Part shown: positions 46,201 through 48,493 of the stretch, piece after piece
Layout of the letters: every line of letters starts with the position of its first letter
Numbering within the stretch: the first letter of the stretch is position 1
NCBI GenBank assembly: GCA_030141605.1
Contig: JAQGDQ010000345.1
Location: 204,062-252,554, forward strand
DNA length: 48,493 nt
Origin: Tubiluchus corallicola
Taxonomy: Eukaryota; Priapulida; Priapulimorpha; Priapulimorphida; Tubiluchidae
Reading direction: 5' to 3'
Program-made: the position numbers and the translations under genes
Notes under the pieces: model-generated
Databases searched by the model: none
Told to the model about the DNA's origin: nothing
The model's input: only the letters and a program-made list of their open reading frames with translations

Positions 46201-48238
46201 TTTACTATTTAGTGTTCAACCGCTAACTACGTAAGATTTATTACTAGCTAAGTAAGAAAGATGGGTGATTTTAAGCAAACAGAAAGAAATTAGTAAGTAG
46301 AAGTATGAATGAAACTCCTGAAACATTTAATTTTCATGAATTAATTAGCATAAACTTTTGCATCTGGAACGTAGTTCAATTCTTTTATAGTATTTTACGT
46401 GAAATTCTCCATGTCGTATTGGAGTCGTTCAGCGAGCACTTACTGTAATCACTTAGTCACTAGTAAGCTGTATTTTGTGCATCGTTTTAGCGTGTTAACT
46501 GGGTCAGGTTTCTACAATTTTTTTTTGATAAACTTTCATTTTCTATTTTTATTTTGTTTGTTTCGCATATTCACAGTATTTTAGAATTGTAAATTTTTGG
46601 TTACCGTATTTTCCCATGTATAAGAGACCCTTTTTTGCTCAGAATTTTCACTTTAAAAATAGGGGGTCTCTTATACATGGGAGTAAGCCAACCCTTGGAG
46701 AAGTCTGCAGCTGGGTCCTCAAGGCATGGAATGGTGTAAAGCCAGAGGTCATTATTAAATCTTTCAAGAAGTGTGGCATCTCCAATGCCATGGACGGCAC
46801 AGAGGACAATGCCATTTTTGAGCAGAGTGACTCCTCTAATGATGAACTTGCTGGAATTGCTGAAGGTCTGACTCCAGTTGATATTTTTGATGAGAGTGAT
46901 GAGGAATTTAATGATTTCTATGATGAATAAAGTTATTCATTACCAAAAAACTTTTTTCCAGAATTTTTGCCTAAAAATTGAAGGGGTCTCTTATACACAA
47001 GGGTCTCTTATACATGGGAAAATACGGTATTTAAATTATAATGTTCGTATTGCGTATTTCGTATTACAGTATTGCGTTTCCCATCAGTTAATTGCCAATT
47101 ACGTCACGTCAACAGAATTCAAATTTAAATTGAAAACGGTGCCAAAATTAATTTTACTTAATCCTAGCTATTTAAGGGTGGCTGACTAGATAACCTCCGG
47201 GTTCTTCACTGCCCTTCTCCTTTGTTACATAATATTGCATGTATTCCTAATACTGTATTTTATTAATTCTTGAGGAGTTAATAAATATATTGAATTGAAT
47301 TGAATTCATAAGCTGAACCTTTGCACAAAGTAATTTACGTAGGGATGAAAGATATGGGCGCGTATCAGTTGTAAGTTTGTTCCGTGGAGTATTCTGTGAT
47401 TGTAAACTGAATGCTTGGCTTAATGTTTGAATCTGGTGCTGCTACGCTGAATTACATTGCAAGATTGCTTATTGTTCACTATGTTAGCATGTTAAATTGC
47501 CTGTAATGTATGCAGGGATGAGAATGTGGAATTCCGAGTTTTTGGAAGACCAGTAGTGCCATTTTTGTAAATCGCGTAAATTCGTTGAGAAAATTTTTAC
47601 GGACCCAGTACATTATTTCACAAGCTGACCGCTAGTTGGCAGGCCGTCACTTTGTTTACATCACGTACATAGGCATAACCACGTGTATATCTCTACGTAT
47701 AAAAATATAGAATCAATTGTGCGGAGTTATTTGAGTCAATTGCAGACAGTTTTTATATACTTTTGCATAGGAGCGGCCAGTACTTAGACGTTTTTGAGAC
47801 AATTAGGTATCATGTATCCTTGATAGTTGGGTATTTTAAATTATGCATGAAACAAGGTAACTGATATTTTAAGTCCACTTAGAGGCTCTCTATGATCACA
47901 AAATTGCAATTTGTTGCTGGCTTCAAGCGGGCTTTGCCCCTCAACCCCATTGGGGGCCTACGCGGCCCCTGAACCCCCGGCCTGTTTCAGAGTTTTTTGC
48001 AATTTGTCATTCTCATCCCTGTAAATTGCCTGTAATATATGTGCATGTTGCGAATTCGATTTGTTATTTGCTTGTGCAAGCATAATATGGTTGCCTGTTA
48101 TTAAAGCACTGTTTCGCGCAGGTATGCAAGCACGGTTATGCACAGCACTTGGATTTGCTACTATTCTACGGTGCCGACATGAATGCAAGGAACGGCAGCG
48201 GCAACACGCCTCTCCACGTTTGCTGCATAAACAATCAG
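31627..48238 (+). CDS. SHANK: SHANK scaffold protein, N-terminal part (eight exons, gene continues right)
   Basis: Eight exons with AG/GT borders join in one frame from the ATG at 31666: to 31791; 35638-35709; 36433-36558; 38532-38603; 40587-40695; 43364-43515; 45088-45255; 48122-48238. Together they make 942 bases, 314 codons. Residues 1 to about 130 form the SPN (ubiquitin/Ras-binding-like) domain: LNYGLYYPACNGKAGKFLEE and YLEFKYKRRLY. The ankyrin repeats follow: GLDPNFHERDSG, GGAHIDFRTRDGFTALHVAA, ASPNYKDSKELTPLYYN and LLLFYGADMNARNGSGNTPL. The order and spacing match animal SHANK proteins, postsynaptic scaffolds whose SH3, PDZ, proline-rich and SAM regions must lie beyond the window. Intron 5 is phase 1; the others are phase 0. 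Every large intron carries repeats. Confidence 0.95.
31830..31965 (+). mobile_element. hAT-type MITE fragment (CAGGGGTGTGCAAA family) in SHANK intron 1
   Basis: Starts with the terminal CAGGGGTGTGCAAAGTGCGG only 38 bases after the donor of the first coding exon. Three GTGCGGCCCG-like repeats follow, matching the left half of 14912-15344. The right end is absent. Confidence 0.8.
32471..32821 (+). mobile_element. tRNA-derived SINE, full-length copy
   Basis: The tRNA-like head has an A box TAGTCTAATGG (32485-32495) and a B box GAGTTCGAACC (32527-32537), 31 bases apart between boxes, as in RNA polymerase III promoters. A body of about 180 bases and a long (ATT)n tail (32727-32821) follow. The second copy is at 19838-20085. 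Clear target-site duplications were not seen, perhaps hidden by the ATT-rich flank. Confidence 0.85.
32822..33318. other. SHANK intron 1, no feature recognised
   Basis: No coding or repeat identity was recognised in this stretch. Confidence 0.4.
33319..34230. mobile_element. DNA transposon with long inverted repeats, non-coding
   Basis: Length 912 bp. The left end GTTGGGAGCCGAGTGGACCA and the reversed right end GTTGGGAGCCGTTTGGACCA continue matching through CTGCGCCAAGTAGACCA. Inside each end is a second inverted block built on GTCCTACTTGGGC/GCCCAAGTAGGAC. A possible degenerate duplication is GCTCAT/GCTCAC. No transposase; superfamily not assigned. Confidence 0.8.
34303..35372. mobile_element. 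Possible DNA transposon, AGTGGCGGCTC ends
   Basis: The left side begins CAGTGGCGGCTCATAG with GTGGGGGTGCTGC soon after. The right side carries GGGGGCGCTGTAG and ends ACGAGCCGCCCCTCC. The two ends are related by inversion, but only over short words. An (AT)n run lies inside at 35238-35284. Boundaries are approximate. Confidence 0.45.
35238..35284. repeat. (AT)n microsatellite
   Basis: About 22 TA dinucleotides in a row. Confidence 0.97.
35638..35709 (+). CDS. SHANK: SHANK exon, SPN domain part 2
   Basis: Seventy-two bases, 24 codons: KCIGLNLDASIWVAKMKVLT then NVPK. Acceptor is a long T run ending TTTAG; donor GTAATC. It corresponds to the K-C-L-R-L-D segment of vertebrate SHANKs. Confidence 0.9.
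35718..35818. repeat. Short AT-rich tandem repeat beside the SHANK exon 2 donor
   Basis: Repeats of the 15- to 19-base word AACTAATTAATAATTTAAT, beginning a few bases after the donor site. Confidence 0.85.
36433..36558 (+). CDS. SHANK: SHANK exon, SPN domain part 3
   Basis: One hundred and twenty-six bases, 42 codons, starting ELKDPLNYGLYYPACNGKAG and ending ASGPVAYLE. Acceptor TCGTTGTAG, donor GTGATT. LNYGL and GKAGKFLEEER are hallmark SHANK motifs. Confidence 0.95.
36559..37172. other. SHANK intron 3, left part, no feature recognised
   Basis: AT-rich. CTGCCCTCTATTTG at about 36.63 kb is the inverted form of CAAATAGAGGGCTC at about 43.11 kb, hinting at related retroposon ends. Confidence 0.35.
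37173..37242. repeat. (GT)n followed by (GTGC)n
   Basis: About 18 GT units pass into about eight CGTG units. Simple repeat in SHANK intron 3. Confidence 0.96.
37430..38505. repeat. Tandem array of 32-bp and 25-bp units (57-bp higher-order repeat)
   Basis: Built from a 32-base unit starting CTCATCTCAATGTTCAATGT and a 25-base unit starting CTCATCTGAATGTACAATAG. The left two-thirds alternate the two (57 bases); the right third is mostly the 32-base unit and a CTCAATG variant. Each 32-base unit holds the near-palindrome TGTACAGTACA. As 57 is a multiple of 3, one plus frame stays open for 239 codons (37588-38307), but it is repetitive and in an intron. The array ends about 26 bases before SHANK exon 38532-38603. 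Confidence 0.93.
38532..38603 (+). CDS. SHANK: SHANK exon, SPN domain end
   Basis: Seventy-two bases: FKYKRRLYKSINLDEKLLRQ then LHTK. Acceptor CTCTTGTTTTAG, donor GTAAAT. The polypyrimidine tract starts directly after the tandem array that ends near 38505. Confidence 0.93.
38604..39397. other. SHANK intron 4, left part, no gene seen
   Basis: Around 38.73-38.93 kb it shares order and words (AAGCGCCT, TCGCTTGGGC) with 19.48-19.64 kb, a possible weak dispersed repeat. Just left of the solo LTR, GCTTCTAGAAGTT (about 39372-39384) is another heat-shock-like dyad. Confidence 0.35.
39398..39767 (-). mobile_element. Solo LTR of a retrotransposon, with heat-shock-type promoter
   Basis: Length 370 bp. 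Read on the minus strand, it starts TGTTGTGG and ends CACGACA (inverted, 6 of 7). Flanks on the plus strand are CAAAC (39393-39397) and CAAAT (39768-39772), a 4 of 5 target duplication. It has the layout of an LTR: heat-shock-like elements (39730 to 39655), a TATA box CTATATAAG (39645-39637), and the polyadenylation signal AATAAA (39468-39463) followed by GT-rich sequence. No internal domain or second LTR is nearby, so it is solo. It lies in SHANK intron 4, antisense to the gene. Confidence 0.72.
39655..39730 (-). promoter_or_regulatory. Cluster of heat-shock elements upstream of a TATA box
   Basis: On the plus strand GAAGTTTCTAGAA (39655-39667) and TTCCAGAACATTC (39674-39686) are perfect runs of three alternating pentamers. 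GAACATTCTACAATGTTC (39713-39730) is a four-pentamer run with one mismatch. These fit the consensus bound by HSF trimers. On the minus strand they precede the TATA box by about 10-85 bases, as in heat-shock promoters. Confidence 0.75.
39768..40586. other. SHANK intron 4, right part, no feature recognised
   Basis: AT-rich intron DNA. No coding or repeat identity was recognised. Confidence 0.4.
40587..40695 (+). CDS. SHANK: SHANK exon, first ankyrin repeat
   Basis: 109 bases: ATLKRFLEYVKSNNIVKVGK, LVAKGLDPNFHERDSG, then one base of a split Glu codon. Acceptor TTCTTTCAG, donor GTAAAC. The phase-1 border is completed by AG at the start of the next exon. Confidence 0.95.
40988..42412. repeat. 68-bp tandem array, about 21 copies, in SHANK intron 5
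   Basis: Units of 68 bases starting GTGTCTCTCTCAGCCTGCAA and ending CTCTAAGACTGATACAA are very similar to each other; differences fall mostly in the TCGATGCGTATG part. TGCAGAGAG and CTCTC..TGCA within a unit form a weak hairpin. Overlapping short open frames repeat every 68 bases and are by-products. Confidence 0.97.
42646..42801. repeat. Tandem duplication of a 76-80 bp segment
   Basis: Two adjacent copies begin TTTACAGTAAGAATT(C/T)ACTA and share CTTCACAAACAAGCTGACAA, then GTTTTACTACAA. The second copy differs by a few bases near its end. Confidence 0.9.
42802..43363. other. SHANK intron 5, right part
   Basis: AT-rich, with a retroposon-like 3' end at about 43.10-43.17 kb (GCAAATAGAGGGCTCATTG, then CAATAAAGATTTTTAATAAT). 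No coding apart from the following exon. Confidence 0.4.
43364..43515 (+). CDS. SHANK: SHANK exon, ankyrin repeats
   Basis: 152 bases: IPLSLATKLDKPHKMLTTLV, then NGGAHIDFRTRDGFTALHVA and AIRGCATAIE. Acceptor CTGTTTGCAG, donor GTATTT. GGAHIDFRTRDG is nearly invariant in SHANK proteins. Confidence 0.96.
43706..44059. mobile_element. piggyBac-like MITE with TTAA duplication, copy 2
   Basis: A shorter relative of 18851-19307, flanked by TTAA at 43702-43705 and 44060-44063. The two copies agree closely except for about 100 bases missing here before the right end. Both end CCCTTTCAGTCCC and, reversed, CCCTTTCATACCC. Confidence 0.87.
44064..45007. other. SHANK intron 6, no gene recognised
   Basis: CCTTTAGCCGACCAAGG (about 43.63 kb) and CCCTTAGCCGACCAAGG (about 44.75 kb) are same-direction copies of a repeat end next to TTAA-like sequence. 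A 38-codon acidic minus-strand frame lies at about 44.27-44.39 kb with no known match. No exon was seen. Confidence 0.35.
45008..45061. repeat. (AAT)n microsatellite
   Basis: TAA/ATA repeats with a few G interruptions, about 27 bases before the polypyrimidine and acceptor of exon 45088-45255. Confidence 0.95.
45088..45255 (+). CDS. SHANK: SHANK exon, ankyrin repeats
   Basis: 168 bases, 56 codons: TLLDLRASPNYKDSKELTPL, YYNCIHGANPACSELLLKER, AYIGARDSQGLQEIHL. Acceptor TTAATTACAG, donor GTGCGT. Confidence 0.96.
45416..46445. mobile_element. Mariner-like MITE with an internal 13-copy 55-bp array
   Basis: Ends TGGTATGTCCTCGCTTAACG and, reversed, CAGTAAGTGCTCGCTGAACG are diverged forms of the 30568-31320 ends, flanked by TA (45414-45415 and 46446-46447). 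From about 45460 to 46145 a 55-base unit (GCTGAACATTTCATACCTTT, TTCTC(C/G/A)CTTAGTAACAC, ACGTTTCGTTTTAACGAC) repeats about 13 times. The unit matches the reverse complement of the subterminal part of the 30568-31320 element, so the array grew from the transposon itself. It is in SHANK intron 7. Confidence 0.87.
46604..47027 (+). mobile_element. pogo-type DNA transposon, internally deleted, keeping transposase C-terminus
   Basis: Length 424 bp, flanked by TA (46602-46603 and 47028-47029). Ends CCGTATTTTCCCATGTATAA then GAGACCC are perfectly inverted at both sides, and extra copies of GGGTCTCTTATAC lie inside each end. The interior keeps about 80 codons of transposase. It is in SHANK intron 7, in the sense direction. 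Confidence 0.92.
46684..46929 (+). pseudogene. pogo/Tigger-type transposase C-terminal remnant
   Basis: Reads KPTLGEVCSWVLKAWNGVKP, EVIIKSFKKCGISNAMDGTE, DNAIFEQ, and an acidic end DIFDESDEEFNDFYDE with a TAA stop. VLKAW-x-x-V-x-x-E-x-I-x-x-SF-x-KCGIS-N-x-x-DGTED is the usual closing segment of pogo/CENP-B-type DDE transposases. The catalytic core is missing, so this is a relic. Confidence 0.85.
47160..47312 (+). repeat. Retroposon-like 3' end with TTGAA tail
   Basis: TTTAAGGGTGGCTGACTAGA, a short body, then TTAATAAATATA and (TTGAA)n. It resembles the 3' ends at about 27.7-27.88 kb and, in part, 12.76 kb. Confidence 0.5.
47513..48021 (+). mobile_element. hAT-type MITE, CAGGGATGAGAAT family, copy 3
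   Basis: Length 509 bp, nearly identical in layout to 28668-29190 except for a short deletion after the left end. The ends are CAGGGATGAGAAT. Instead of an 8-bp duplication, both sides carry TAAATTGCCTGTAAT(G/A)TATG (47493-47512 and 48022-48041), a 20-base direct repeat. It ends 100 bases before the last SHANK exon seen. Confidence 0.93.
48122..48238 (+). CDS. SHANK: SHANK exon, ankyrin repeats (last in window)
   Basis: 117 bases, 39 codons: VCKHGYAQHLDLLLFYGADM, then NARNGSGNTPLHVCCINNQ. Acceptor TTTCGCGCAG, donor GTAATG. The next exon, expected to continue the ankyrin repeats, is outside the window. Confidence 0.96.
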
Positions 48239-48335
48239 GTAATGATCGTTGTTATCACCACCATCAACGTCATCGTCATTAACAAAATATCCCATTCTGA
48301 TTATTGCTGTCAGTATTCTTCTTCCCAGCTTTTCC

Positions 48336-48493
48336 CTATGCGGGGTCACCGTTGTGAATGAGCCTTCTCCACGCATTCCTGTTGTTGACCATCTCTTCAT
48401 TTATGTCTTCCCTTCCCACATGATCTCCACCGACTCTTCTTTTCAGGTGTCCATACCATCGCAATCTTGCGAGGCTTCTACTACTTTTACTGT
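48336..48493 (-). pseudogene. Non-LTR retrotransposon ORF2 C-terminal fragment
   Basis: A minus-strand frame reading SRSLARLRWYGHLKRRVGGD, then EDINEEMVNNRNAWRRLIHN and GDPA with a stop at 48336-48338. R-x-R-W-x-G-H-x-x-R-R followed by N-R-x-x-W-R is the usual C-terminal end of LINE reverse transcriptase ORFs. It continues past the window edge. A different LINE lineage from that at 8.68 kb. Confidence 0.7.

Noticed and set aside
48446-48493. A further SHANK exon after TTTTCAG
   Set aside because: The translation does not resemble the next SHANK ankyrin segment, and the opposite strand is clearly a LINE C-terminus.

Overview
This is AT-rich animal nuclear DNA: genes are split by GT-AG introns, most of the window is transposon-derived, and the three host genes recognised are metazoan families. 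The species cannot be named from the sequence. The retrotransposon at the left edge has the integrase-before-reverse-transcriptase order of Gmr1-like Ty3/gypsy elements, which were first described from deuterostomes. Together with compact introns full of small DNA transposons this suggests, but does not prove, an invertebrate deuterostome such as a tunicate.

Layout. 1-5.3 kb: a broken Gmr1-like LTR retrotransposon on the minus strand. 7.2-12.1 kb (minus): four internal exons of a neutral sphingomyelinase (SMPD2 type). Its first and last exons were not found, and its introns hold a LINE-derived 113-bp satellite and several MITEs. 12.5-17.8 kb: a field of MITEs with clear target-site duplications, some nested. 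17.9-18.8 kb (minus): a complete intronless ELP5 gene (Elongator subunit). 18.8-31.6 kb: intergenic DNA with SINE, hAT, piggyBac-like and mariner-like repeats. 31.6-48.2 kb (plus): the first eight coding exons seen of a SHANK scaffold gene, 314 codons covering the SPN domain and the start of the ankyrin repeats. It continues past the right edge.

The SHANK introns hold the most structured repeats: a 57-bp higher-order array running up to a splice acceptor, a 21-copy 68-bp array, a 13-copy 55-bp array grown inside a mariner-like MITE, a pogo-type element keeping a transposase C-terminus, and a solo LTR whose promoter region carries perfect heat-shock elements.

The three host genes belong to unrelated processes (sphingolipid turnover, tRNA modification, synaptic scaffolding), and nothing suggests they act together. 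I found no new multi-gene system. The best leads are the heat-shock LTR, the swapped pol order, and the satellites born from transposon fragments.
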